Of a stretch of DNA of 7,653 nucleotides, positions 1 through 5,270 are shown one piece after another. Positions within the stretch are counted from its first letter, which is position 1; every line of letters starts with the position of its first letter. Position numbers and translations under genes: made by a program. The notes below the pieces were generated by a model, which did no database searches, had not been told where the DNA came from, and was given only the letters and a program-made list of their open reading frames with translations. The DNA is from ARS21 sp964615505 (GTDB lineage: Archaea > Nanobdellota > Nanobdellia > UBA10117 > ARS21), in NCBI GenBank assembly GCA_964615505.1, contig CAZTOR010000021.1:1-7653 (forward strand), in the 5' to 3' direction.

Positions 1-753
1 GCAACAATTTTCAGAGTCAGTGGCGGAAAATCAGCAGAAATGAATCTTCCTGCTCAATTTTCAGAGCCAGTAAGAGAAGATTTGATTCGGAGAGCAGTTT
101 CTGCATTAAGAATGAGTCGAAGACAGGCTTATGGATCAGATCCACTAGCAGGTAAACGACAAGGTTATGCAACTCCAAAGCGAAGAAAGAAGTTCAAAAC
201 AACTTATGGTAAAGGAGTTTCAAGAATTAGAAGAAAGCACTTATGGGCTCGTGGAAGTCAATTCTATTGGGTGGGTGCTTTTATATCAAGTGCAATCGGT
301 GGTAGAAAAGCATTTGCACCGCGCTCAGAAAAAGTTCTTGTAGAGAAAATCAACAAGAAAGAAAGAAGAAAGGCAATACGTTCAGCATTATCTGCATCTA
401 AAGTTTTTGTAATGGATGATAAATTAGAATTAATAAAGAAGACTTCAGAAATGTTCAAGGCTTTCAAATCTAATAAATTGGATTCTGAACTTGACCGATC
501 AAAAGAAAGAAAGGTTCGAGCAGGTGTTGGAACACGTCGAGGTCGAAAATATAAGACTAAAGTGGGACCACTACTTGTTGTAAGTAAAGCATGTCCCGCA
601 ATGTTGGCAGCAGAAAACTTACACGGTGTCGAAGTGTCTGTGGTTAATAATCTAAATGCAGAATTACTTGCTCCAGGAGGAGATATCGGAAGAACAACCG
701 TTTGGAGTAAAGCAGCATTGGAAAAATTGGAAAAGGAGAAGTTATTCATTTAA
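1..753 (+). CDS. rpl4: Large ribosomal subunit protein uL4 (L4), 5' partial
   Basis: uL4 binds 23S rRNA and sends a loop into the wall of the nascent-peptide exit tunnel. The frame is open from base 1, before the first in-window ATG at 40, and the codons before it (ATIFRVSGGKSAE...) read like a normal archaeal uL4 N-terminus. The true start therefore probably lies only a codon or a few upstream, and the gene is cut by the window edge. Counting from base 1, there are 250 residues, close to the usual archaeal length of about 250-260. Recognisable family segments are the SEPVREDLIRRAV helix (21-33), RQAYGSDPLAGKR (41-53), the basic tunnel-loop region (about 58-85), and APRSEKVLVEKINKKERRKAIRSAL (about 106-130), the conserved start of the globular C-terminal half. 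The stop TAA shares one base with the uL23 start. GGAG at 735-738, inside its last codons, may be the uL23 ribosome binding site. The family call is firm; only the start is unseen. Confidence 0.95.
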   Translation, partial: ATIFRVSGGKSAEMNLPAQFSEPVREDLIRRAVSALRMSRRQAYGSDPLAGKRQGYATPKRRKKFKTTYGKGVSRIRRKHLWARGSQFYWVGAFISSAIGGRKAFAPRSEKVLVEKINKKERRKAIRSALSASKVFVMDDKLELIKKTSEMFKAFKSNKLDSELDRSKERKVRAGVGTRRGRKYKTKVGPLLVVSKACPAMLAAENLHGVEVSVVNNLNAELLAPGGDIGRTTVWSKAALEKLEKEKLFI

Positions 754-1025
754 TGGTAAAGGGAAACGAAGTAAGTTCAATTTTGAAGTATCCTCTTTCA
801 ACAGAAAAGGCAGTTCGAGCTATCGAAGCAGACAATACATTAGTATTTGCAGTAGACAAGTCTGCAAACAAGACCCAAATAAAGTGGGCAATTCAAAAAG
901 AATATTCAGTAAAAGTCTTGAATGTACGGACAATGATTGATATGAAAGGTGTTAAAAAGGCATACGTGAAACTTGATCAATCTACACCAGCAATTGACGT
1001 AACATCCAAGTTAGGACTAATATAA
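753..1025 (+). CDS. rpl23: Large ribosomal subunit protein uL23 (L23)
   Basis: uL23 sits beside the polypeptide tunnel exit on 23S rRNA and in archaea forms part of the docking site for SRP and other nascent-chain factors. The 90-residue product matches the compact archaeal form, which lacks the long eukaryotic N-terminal extension. Family hallmarks are ILKYPLSTEKAV (10-21), where the P-STEKA motif opens the fold, the strand NTLVFAVDKSANKTQIKWAIQKEY (28-51), and VKVLNVRT plus GVKKAYVKL near the end. The start ATG overlaps the uL4 stop by one base, and the gene ends one base before uL2, which fits translational coupling. The position between uL4 and uL2 is the universal S10-operon order and supports the call. 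Another start is unlikely because the frame is tight against uL4. Confidence 0.97.
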   Translation: MVKGNEVSSILKYPLSTEKAVRAIEADNTLVFAVDKSANKTQIKWAIQKEYSVKVLNVRTMIDMKGVKKAYVKLDQSTPAIDVTSKLGLI

Positions 1026-1026
1026 G

Positions 1027-1749
1027 ATGGGTAAGAGATTAAAACAACAGAGAAGAGGAAAGGGATCCATATATCGAGCACCAACTCATAGATCGATTGG
1101 AAAAGTTGCATACCCTTACTTATCTGAAGAAACTCAATCTGGAAAGATAGTGGATTTAGTAAATTCAACATTTCACTCTGCGCCATTAATGGTTGTAGAA
1201 TATGATGCCGGAAACCTGGCATTACTTCCTGCACCTGAAGGAGTAAGAGTAGGACAATCTGTTTCATTAGGAGAAGATGTTGAAGTGGCTGTTGGAAATA
1301 CGTTAATGATTAAAGACATTCCTGCAGGAACTTTGATTTACAATTTAGAAAAAATTCCTGGAGACGGAGGAAAATTCGTTAGAACTTCAGGACTATCTGC
1401 TCAAGTTGTAGGAAGGGAAGGAAAAGGAATCGCAGTAAAATTACCTTCAAAAAGAAAAGTCATACTAAATGAGAACTGTTTGGCAACTGTTGGGATTGTT
1501 GCAGGAGCAGGAAGAACAAATAAACCATTTGTTAAGGCAGGAAACAAGTTCCATGCAATGAAGGCAAGAGGTATCAAATTTCCAACTGTGAGAGGTAAAG
1601 CAATGAATGCATTCGATCACCCACATGGTGGAACACACAACCGAAATAGTAGAGGAGGAGGAAAGTATTCAACTACTCGACCTAGAAACTTACCACCAGG
1701 TAAGAAAGTAGGAGCAATCGCAGCTAGAAGAACAGGTAAGAAGAAATAA
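1027..1749 (+). CDS. rpl2: Large ribosomal subunit protein uL2 (L2)
   Basis: uL2 is a primary 23S rRNA binder that helps join the subunits and supports the peptidyl-transferase centre. The 240-residue product has the usual archaeal length and both domains: an OB-like N-terminal part (about 1-85) and an SH3-like part with a long basic C-terminal extension. Visible signatures are QQRRGKGS (7-14) and YRAPTHRS (16-23) at the N-terminus, PGDGGKFVRTSG (111-122), GIVAGAGRTNKPFVKAGN (156-173), DHPHGG (197-202) and PPGKKVGAIAARRTG (223-237). His198 in DHPHGG corresponds to the conserved histidine of the family (E. coli His229). The archaeal/eukaryotic-type C-terminus (AARRTG) rules out a bacterial protein. 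After DHPHGG the sequence reads THNRNSRGGG, whereas many archaeal homologues as I remember them have HPFGGG; this is a small variation. The gene follows uL23 with a 1-nt gap and shares one base with the uS19 start. Confidence 0.98.
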   Translation: MGKRLKQQRRGKGSIYRAPTHRSIGKVAYPYLSEETQSGKIVDLVNSTFHSAPLMVVEYDAGNLALLPAPEGVRVGQSVSLGEDVEVAVGNTLMIKDIPAGTLIYNLEKIPGDGGKFVRTSGLSAQVVGREGKGIAVKLPSKRKVILNENCLATVGIVAGAGRTNKPFVKAGNKFHAMKARGIKFPTVRGKAMNAFDHPHGGTHNRNSRGGGKYSTTRPRNLPPGKKVGAIAARRTGKKK

Positions 1750-2132
1750 TGGCAGATAAAATATTCAAATTTAAGGGAAAAACTCTGGAAGAACTTAAGA
1801 CAATGTCAATTCAAGACTTTGCTCAACTAGTCAAAGCAAGAAAGCGAAGATCTTTGCTAAGAGGAGTTAACAATGAAATTCCGAAGATATTAACAAAAAT
1901 CGAATCTGGAAAAGGTAAATTTCGAACGCATAGAAGAGATGTAATTATCACGCCTAATTTGATTGGAAAAACAATTGAATTGTATAACGGTCAAAAATTT
2001 ATCCCTATAACTATAACTGAAGAAATGTTAGGACATTATTTAGGTGAATTTTCACAAACCCGAAGAATTGCGCAACATAAAGGAGTCGGAGTCGGAGCAA
2101 CTAAGAGTTCCAAGAACGTAGGTAAGAAATAA
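1749..2132 (+). CDS. rps19: Small ribosomal subunit protein uS19 (S19)
   Basis: uS19 binds 16S rRNA in the head of the small subunit with uS13 and contacts the large subunit near the A-site tRNA. The 127-residue product is of typical archaeal size. The N-terminus FKFKGKTLEELKTMSIQDFAQLV (6-28) is the archaeal/eukaryotic-specific segment, followed by ARKRRSLLRG (30-39). The conserved core is HRRDVIITPNLIGKTIELYNG (61-81) followed by EEMLGHYLGEFSQTRR (91-106), then a glycine-rich basic tail. The start TAATG shares a base with the uL2 stop. Only a weak AGGT lies upstream, so coupled translation is a reasonable inference. No alternative Met is placed as well as this one. Confidence 0.97.
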   Translation: MADKIFKFKGKTLEELKTMSIQDFAQLVKARKRRSLLRGVNNEIPKILTKIESGKGKFRTHRRDVIITPNLIGKTIELYNGQKFIPITITEEMLGHYLGEFSQTRRIAQHKGVGVGATKSSKNVGKK

Positions 2133-2569
2133 TGAAAACAAGTATGCAAAATTATGATTCAAAGAAGATGTCAAAAGCAGTAGGTGTAAATCTACCATTT
2201 TCATTCAAAGTTGCGTACGAAGTTGCAAAATATATTAAAGGAATGAGAGTTGACCGAGCGATCCGAGATCTGGAAGAAGTACAAAAGATTAAACGAGCGA
2301 TTCCATATACACGACACAACCTAGATACGCCTCACCGAAGAGGAAAGATGGCTGCAGGACGTTATCCTGAAAAAGCAGCAAGATACGTACTTCCTTTATT
2401 AAAATCACTAAAAACAAATGCAAAAGACAAAGGAATTGAAGGAGAATTAGAAATTGTACATTCTGCTGCAATGAAACCAAGTATCCGAAGAAGATACGGC
2501 AGAGTCAAGGGCACAAAAAGAGTAACTCATTTTGAACTTGTTGCTATGCCAATGGAGACCAAAAAATGA
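2132..2569 (+). CDS. rpl22: Large ribosomal subunit protein uL22 (L22)
   Basis: uL22 binds all domains of 23S rRNA and its beta-hairpin lines the exit tunnel opposite uL4. The product has 145 residues. The archaeal-type helix-rich core begins with KAVGVNLPFSFKVAYEVAKYIKGM (about 15-38). It continues with AIRDLEEV (43-50), the archaeal/eukaryotic HRRGKMAAGRYPEKAARYVL stretch (about 68-87) and the hairpin region IRRRYGRVKGTKRVTHFEL (118-136), which matches the RR..GR......HF-E pattern of the family. Three in-frame Mets (residues 1, 5 and 13) could begin it. The first overlaps the uS19 stop exactly as other junctions here do, so I keep it. The 3' end overlaps uS3 by four bases (ATGA). Confidence 0.96.
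   Translation: MKTSMQNYDSKKMSKAVGVNLPFSFKVAYEVAKYIKGMRVDRAIRDLEEVQKIKRAIPYTRHNLDTPHRRGKMAAGRYPEKAARYVLPLLKSLKTNAKDKGIEGELEIVHSAAMKPSIRRRYGRVKGTKRVTHFELVAMPMETKK
2554..2557 (+). promoter_or_regulatory. Shine-Dalgarno site for uS3, inside uL22
   Basis: GGAG lies 8 nt before the uS3 ATG at 2566 and is read as part of the uL22 codons for Met-Glu-Thr. Spacing and sequence fit pairing with the 16S 3' end, and it supports the 2566 start. Confidence 0.55.
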
Positions 2570-3381
2570 AGGAAAGAGATTTCATTAAGCAAAATATGAT
2601 TCAATTGAATATAAGGGAAAATATAGAAAGAACTTCAGGAAAGGCTGCTGAAATCGGAGAAATAACTATGGAAAAGACGCCTTTAGGTGAAAAAATCGTA
2701 ATCAGTACAACTCGACCAGGAATGATAATTGGTAGAGGCGGTTCTGCAATTAAAGAGTTAACCCGGAATCTTAAGTCTAGATTCCGTTTAGAGAATCCTC
2801 AAATTGAAACTGCAGAAATTACAAATCCTTACACGAGTTCACAAGTTGTGGCAACAAGAATTGCAAAGGAATTGGAAAGATTCGGTCCAAATCGATTCAA
2901 AGGAATTGGATATCGAGAACTAAATCGAATCATGGAAGCTGGCGCATTAGGAGTAGAAATCGTAATTGATGGACCAATCCCTGGTGCAAGAAGTAGAAAG
3001 TGGAGATTCCATGACGGATACATGAAAAAGTGCGGCTTTATTTCAGATAACTTATTGGACAAAGCACAAGCAGACGCAGTTCTGAAGAAAGGAACGGTAG
3101 GGATATCAGTAACAATAATGCATGCACATACACCACTTCCAGATAAGATTGATATTGTTTCACCTGAAATTCCGGAACCGGCGGTTGAAGCAGTTGTAGA
3201 AGAACCAAACGAGACAAAGAAAGCACCTGTTAAAGATAAAACTGAACCAAAGAAAAAGATAGAGAAAAAAGCACCTGTTAAAGATAAAACTGAACCAAAG
3301 AAAAAGATAGAGAAAAAAGCACCTGTTAAAGATAAAACTGAACCAAAGAAAAAAACAACAAATAAGGAGGCTAAGAAATAA
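2566..3381 (+). CDS. rps3: Small ribosomal subunit protein uS3 (S3) with repeat-bearing C-terminal tail
   Basis: uS3 forms part of the mRNA entry channel in the small-subunit head. The 271-residue protein has a type II KH domain in the N-terminal half, with the RNA-binding loop GRGG at 56-59 inside GMIIGRGGSAIKEL. It continues with TNPYTSSQVVATRIAKELE (about 86-104) and FKGIGYRELNRIMEAGALGVEI (about 111-132). The C-terminal beta domain contains IDGPIPGARSRKWRFHDGY (about 134-152) and ends near THAHTPLPDKI-like residues around 195. From about residue 200 the chain is low complexity. It is first acidic (PEIPEPAVEAVVEEPNE) and then consists of three lysine-rich units, APVKDKTEPKKKIEKK, at 220-235, 236-251 and 252-263 (the last incomplete), ending TTNKEAKK. 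Extended, variable uS3 tails are common in archaea; exact repeats are less so. The gene overlaps uL22 by ATGA and shares one base with uL29. Confidence 0.97.
   Translation: MKERDFIKQNMIQLNIRENIERTSGKAAEIGEITMEKTPLGEKIVISTTRPGMIIGRGGSAIKELTRNLKSRFRLENPQIETAEITNPYTSSQVVATRIAKELERFGPNRFKGIGYRELNRIMEAGALGVEIVIDGPIPGARSRKWRFHDGYMKKCGFISDNLLDKAQADAVLKKGTVGISVTIMHAHTPLPDKIDIVSPEIPEPAVEAVVEEPNETKKAPVKDKTEPKKKIEKKAPVKDKTEPKKKIEKKAPVKDKTEPKKKTTNKEAKK
3223..3353 (+). repeat. 48-bp tandem direct repeats, about 2.7 copies, in uS3 tail
   Basis: Units begin at 3223, 3271 and 3319. The first two are identical over 48 bases by eye. The third matches for its first 35 bases and then diverges into the end of the gene. 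The unit is in frame (16 codons, APVKDKTEPKKKIEKK), so gain or loss of copies keeps the reading frame. Identity at synonymous positions points to recent duplication, for example by replication slippage, rather than to selection on protein sequence alone. Confidence 0.95.
3365..3370 (+). promoter_or_regulatory. Shine-Dalgarno site AGGAGG for uL29, inside uS3
   Basis: A full AGGAGG lies 10 nt before the uL29 ATG at 3381 and is encoded within the last uS3 codons (Asn-Lys-Glu-Ala). It is one of the three strongest SD matches in the window. It also indicates that this archaeon's 16S rRNA keeps a canonical anti-SD tail. Confidence 0.8.
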
Positions 3382-3587
3382 TGGCAATTCTTAGAGCAAA
3401 AGAAATTAGAGAAAAGAAAATGAAAGATAGACTTTCAAGTTTAGAAGATTTGAGAAGAGAACTAACTAAATTAAACTCACAAAAAGGCAGTGGACGAATG
3501 CCGGAAAATCCGGGAAAGATTAAGGCACTTCGAAGAACAATTGCCCGAATATTGACTATTAATCAACAGGAGGTAAGTAAAAAGTAA
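3381..3587 (+). CDS. rpl29: Large ribosomal subunit protein uL29 (L29)
   Basis: uL29 is a small, two-helix protein next to uL23 at the tunnel exit. The 68-residue product has the expected length and is almost wholly helical in pattern. It opens with the family's RAKEIREKKMKDRLSSLEDLRRELTKL (5-31). A turn with GSGRMPENPGKIKAL (36-50) follows, where archaeal members carry G...NPGKI-L, and the closing RRTIARILTI helix (51-60). The start is fixed by AGGAGG ten bases upstream and by the one-base overlap with the uS3 stop. It shares one base with aIF1 at its 3' end, and its own last codons hold the aIF1 ribosome binding site. Confidence 0.96.
   Translation: MAILRAKEIREKKMKDRLSSLEDLRRELTKLNSQKGSGRMPENPGKIKALRRTIARILTINQQEVSKK
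3568..3574 (+). promoter_or_regulatory. Shine-Dalgarno site AGGAGGT for aIF1, inside uL29
   Basis: AGGAGGT lies 12 nt before the aIF1 ATG at 3587 and is encoded within the last uL29 codons (Gln-Glu-Val). It is the longest SD match seen in the window and suggests efficient independent initiation at the SUI1 gene. Confidence 0.75.
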
Positions 3588-3892
3588 TGAGCGATATTGA
3601 TCCAATTACTGGCCTTCCGAAAGACCTTGGTGTCATTGAGACAATTTCCAAGGAGAAACAACTTATTCGTGTCCGGACCGTTAAACGTCGATACGGTAAA
3701 ATTATGACTTTGGTTGAGGGTTTTGATTCGAGCGTTGATGTAAAAGCGCTTTCGAAGCAACTTAAAGCAAAACTTGCTTGCGGTGGAACCCAAAAGAATG
3801 GAGTTATTGAACTTCAAGGTGACCAAAAGTCAAGAGTTGTTGATGTGCTAGTCACTCTTGGATATCCAAGAGAGGGGATTGATTCAAAATGA
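3587..3892 (+). CDS. sui1: Translation initiation factor aIF1 (SUI1/eIF1 family)
   Basis: aIF1 binds the small subunit near the P site, promotes mRNA scanning-like positioning and rejects wrong start codons. The 101-residue product matches the usual archaeal size. It shows the SUI1 landmarks: ITGLPKDLG (7-15), basic strand RVRTVKRRYGKIMTLVEGF (28-46), helix VDVKALSKQLKAKLACGGT (50-68) leading into KNGVIELQGDQKSRVVDVL (70-88), and the terminal LGYP (91-94). The location between uL29 and Rpp29 is a known archaeal arrangement. Its codon use stands out: 8 of 10 Leu codons are CTT, 4 of 5 Glu codons are GAG, and CGT, GTC and GGT are frequent, against the A-ending codons next door. It ends in a 4-nt overlap with the Rpp29 gene. 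Confidence 0.96.
   Translation: MSDIDPITGLPKDLGVIETISKEKQLIRVRTVKRRYGKIMTLVEGFDSSVDVKALSKQLKAKLACGGTQKNGVIELQGDQKSRVVDVLVTLGYPREGIDSK
3872..3877 (+). promoter_or_regulatory. Possible Shine-Dalgarno site for Rpp29, inside aIF1
   Basis: GAGGGG lies 11 nt before the Rpp29 ATG at 3889, within the aIF1 codons for Glu-Gly. It allows partial pairing with the anti-SD and supports the 3889 start, although the overlap alone could couple the two genes. Confidence 0.45.
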
Positions 3893-4149
3893 TAACACCG
3901 AATAATTTAATTCGTCATGAATTAATTGGTTTGGAGGTTGTTGTGTCTGCTTCACTGAACCCTCTTTCAACAGGTATTCAAGGAAAAGTGATCGATGAAA
4001 CTCAACAAACACTTACAATTCAAACAAAAAAAGGCAACAAAAAAATACTGAAACGAACGTCAACTTTTGTCTTCAAGGTCAATGACAAAAAAGTTGAAGT
4101 TAAAGGTTCAGTAATTGCGAAGCGTCCTTGGGAACGACTATCAAAATAA
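3889..4149 (+). CDS. rnp1: Ribonuclease P protein component 1 (Rpp29/Pop4)
   Basis: Archaeal Rpp29 pairs with Rpp21 to bind the specificity region of RNase P RNA, which cuts the 5' leader from pre-tRNA. The 86-residue product is at the short end of the family but holds the whole Sm-like barrel. Diagnostic stretches are NLIRHELIGLEVVV (6-19), STGIQGKVIDETQQTLTI (27-44), KKILKRTSTFVFKV (51-64) and the terminal GSVIAKRPWERL (73-84); the RP-ER ending is typical. Its gene commonly stands between SUI1 and uS17 in archaea, and this window follows that order. It overlaps aIF1 by ATGA and ends one base before uS17. The 5' third still has some of the T-rich codon style of aIF1. Identification is secure from motif plus context. 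Confidence 0.94.
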   Translation: MITPNNLIRHELIGLEVVVSASLNPLSTGIQGKVIDETQQTLTIQTKKGNKKILKRTSTFVFKVNDKKVEVKGSVIAKRPWERLSK

Positions 4150-4150
4150 A

Positions 4151-4492
4151 ATGGTAAAAACAAAAACTAAGAAATCAACAAAATCGGTAAAGAAACCGAC
4201 AGTAAAGAAAGAAGTATCTAAAGCGAAGTTAGTTCCGGAATTCGTTACACGAGGTAGAACCTTTACTGGAAAAGTGATTTCAAGTAAGATGGCAAAAACT
4301 GCAAAAATTCAATGGAATCGAAGATCCTATTTGTACAAATATGAAAGATATCAAAAAAAGAAATCTTCAGTTATGGCTCATGTTCCGGAAGGAATAACTC
4401 TATCTGTTGGAGACACAGTTCGAATTGCAGAATGTAGACCAATTAGTAAAACAAAGAATTTTATAGTCATTGAGAGGTTAAGTGCAGAATGA
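4151..4492 (+). CDS. rps17: Small ribosomal subunit protein uS17 (S17)
   Basis: uS17 is an OB-fold primary binder of 16S rRNA in the body of the small subunit. I choose the ATG at 4151, giving 113 residues and a 1-nt gap after Rpp29. The in-frame ATG at 4115 would add 12 residues lying wholly within the Rpp29 C-terminus and would break the junction pattern. Residues 1-26 are a lysine/serine/threonine-rich, probably disordered extension. The archaeal-type core follows: RGRTFTGKVISSKMAKTAKIQW (34-55), YLYKYERYQKKKSSVMAHVPEG (60-81) and GDTVRIAECRPISKTKNFIVIE (87-108). The RPISKTK motif is the family signature. No convincing SD precedes the start. The 3' end overlaps uL14 by four bases. Confidence 0.95.
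   Translation: MVKTKTKKSTKSVKKPTVKKEVSKAKLVPEFVTRGRTFTGKVISSKMAKTAKIQWNRRSYLYKYERYQKKKSSVMAHVPEGITLSVGDTVRIAECRPISKTKNFIVIERLSAE
4472..4478 (+). promoter_or_regulatory. Possible Shine-Dalgarno site for uL14, inside uS17
   Basis: GAGAGGT lies 10 nt before the uL14 ATG at 4489, within the uS17 codons for Glu-Arg-Leu. The AGGT part can pair with the anti-SD. The match is moderate. Confidence 0.4.
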
Positions 4493-4893
4493 AATCAATT
4501 AAGATTAATCCAGTAAGAGGAATTCCGTTAGGTGCAGAAATTGTTGTAGCAGACAACTCCGGAGCACGAACATTGAAAGTAATCAGTGTTAAAGGATTTA
4601 AGTCCAGAACTCGAAAACTTGCTTCAGCAAGTGTTGGAGATTTAGTAACTGGTTCAGTAATTACTGGGGAAAGAGATATGAGGCACTCAGTTGTTCAAGC
4701 AGTAGTAGTAAGACAAAAGAAAGAATATGCAAGATCAAGCGGAATGCGTGTTTCATTCGAGGACAACGCATGTGTTATCTTGAAAGATGTAAGATTAGGA
4801 ACTCCTAAAGGAACTGTTATAAAAGGTCCAATTGCAAAAGAAGTGGCTCTGAGGTGGTCACAAGTTGGAAAACTTGCAAGTATAGTATTATGA
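4489..4893 (+). CDS. rpl14: Large ribosomal subunit protein uL14 (L14)
   Basis: uL14 is a beta-barrel protein at the subunit interface, forming bridges to 16S rRNA and lying near the binding site of anti-association factors. The product has 134 residues, the archaeal size (bacterial forms are about 122). Family markers are the N-terminal GIPLGAEIVVADNSGARTLKVISV (11-34), where ADNSGA is the signature; VGDLVTGSVITGERDMRHSVVQAVVVRQKKEY (49-80); and FEDNACVILKDVRLGTPKGTVIKGPIAKEVALRW (90-123). The 10-residue lead-in and the RHSVVQAVVVRQKK variant are archaeal/eukaryotic in style. It overlaps uS17 and uL24 by ATGA at both ends, so ribosomes may pass by termination-reinitiation. Confidence 0.97.
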   Translation: MKSIKINPVRGIPLGAEIVVADNSGARTLKVISVKGFKSRTRKLASASVGDLVTGSVITGERDMRHSVVQAVVVRQKKEYARSSGMRVSFEDNACVILKDVRLGTPKGTVIKGPIAKEVALRWSQVGKLASIVL

Positions 4894-5270
4894 AATCAAA
4901 ATGGAGTAGAAGTTGGGTAAGAAGTTTACAACCACGAAAGCAAAGAAAATATGTATTCAATGCACCGGCACACATATTAAAGAAATTAATGAGTGCACCG
5001 TTAACAAAAGAATTACAAAAACAATATGGAAAGCGAAACATGTCAGTTAGAGTTGGAGACACAGTCAAAATCACAACTGGTCAATTTAAAGGGACCATCG
5101 GAAAGATCGATAAAGTAAATATGAACAAACAAAGAGTTTATGTGGCAGGGGCAGAACAAGTAAAATCAAATGGGCAATTGGCACAATATCCTATTCATCC
5201 TTCAAATATTACAATTATAACACCGAAATTAGATGATAAAAAGAGAAAAGGAGCGTTAAATAGAAAATGA
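4890..5270 (+). CDS. rpl24: Large ribosomal subunit protein uL24 (L24, L26e type)
   Basis: uL24 is one of the first proteins to bind 23S rRNA and later lies at the tunnel exit. I start it at the ATG at 4890, which overlaps the uL14 stop by four bases and gives 126 residues, close to the usual archaeal length. The longer frame from 4854 would add 12 residues inside uL14 with no family likeness. The archaeal/eukaryotic N-terminus is present: PRKQRKYVFNAPAHILKKLMSAPLTKEL (15-42). The KOW motif region MSVRVGDTVKITTGQFKGTIGKIDKV (51-76) follows, then the L26e-type VYVAGAEQVKSNGQLAQYPIHPSNITI (83-109) and a basic tail. The first 14 residues (SKWSRSW...) are tryptophan-containing and basic. No SD is visible just upstream, consistent with coupling to uL14. 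eS4 starts within the last four bases. Confidence 0.95.
   Translation: MKSKWSRSWVRSLQPRKQRKYVFNAPAHILKKLMSAPLTKELQKQYGKRNMSVRVGDTVKITTGQFKGTIGKIDKVNMNKQRVYVAGAEQVKSNGQLAQYPIHPSNITIITPKLDDKKRKGALNRK
5250..5253 (+). promoter_or_regulatory. Possible Shine-Dalgarno site for eS4, inside uL24
   Basis: GGAG within AAAGGAGC lies 13 nt before the eS4 ATG at 5267. It is a short match at slightly long spacing and is weak support for the start. Confidence 0.35.

Noticed and set aside
264..749. Minus-strand 161-codon open frame opposite uL4
   Set aside because: A shadow frame: purine-rich sense codons leave few stops on the opposite strand. It shows no family likeness and no promoter or SD support.
656..940. 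Plus-strand 94-codon frame across the uL4/uL23 junction
   Set aside because: Out of frame with both genes, of low-quality composition, and spanning a boundary already explained by TAATG overlap.
3160..3387. Minus-strand 75-codon frame with repeated Phe/Leu/Trp-rich segments that looks like a membrane protein
   Set aside because: It is the reverse complement of the lysine-rich uS3 repeats (AAG/AAA reads as CTT/TTT). It has no SD or independent context and lies wholly inside a firm gene.
4115..4150. Longer uS17 start
   Set aside because: The added 12 codons lie entirely over the Rpp29 conserved C-terminus and have no uS17 likeness; the ATG at 4151 fits the spacing rule.
4854..4889. Longer uL24 start
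   Set aside because: The added codons overlap the conserved uL14 C-terminus; the ATG at 4890 gives an ATGA overlap and a normal family length.
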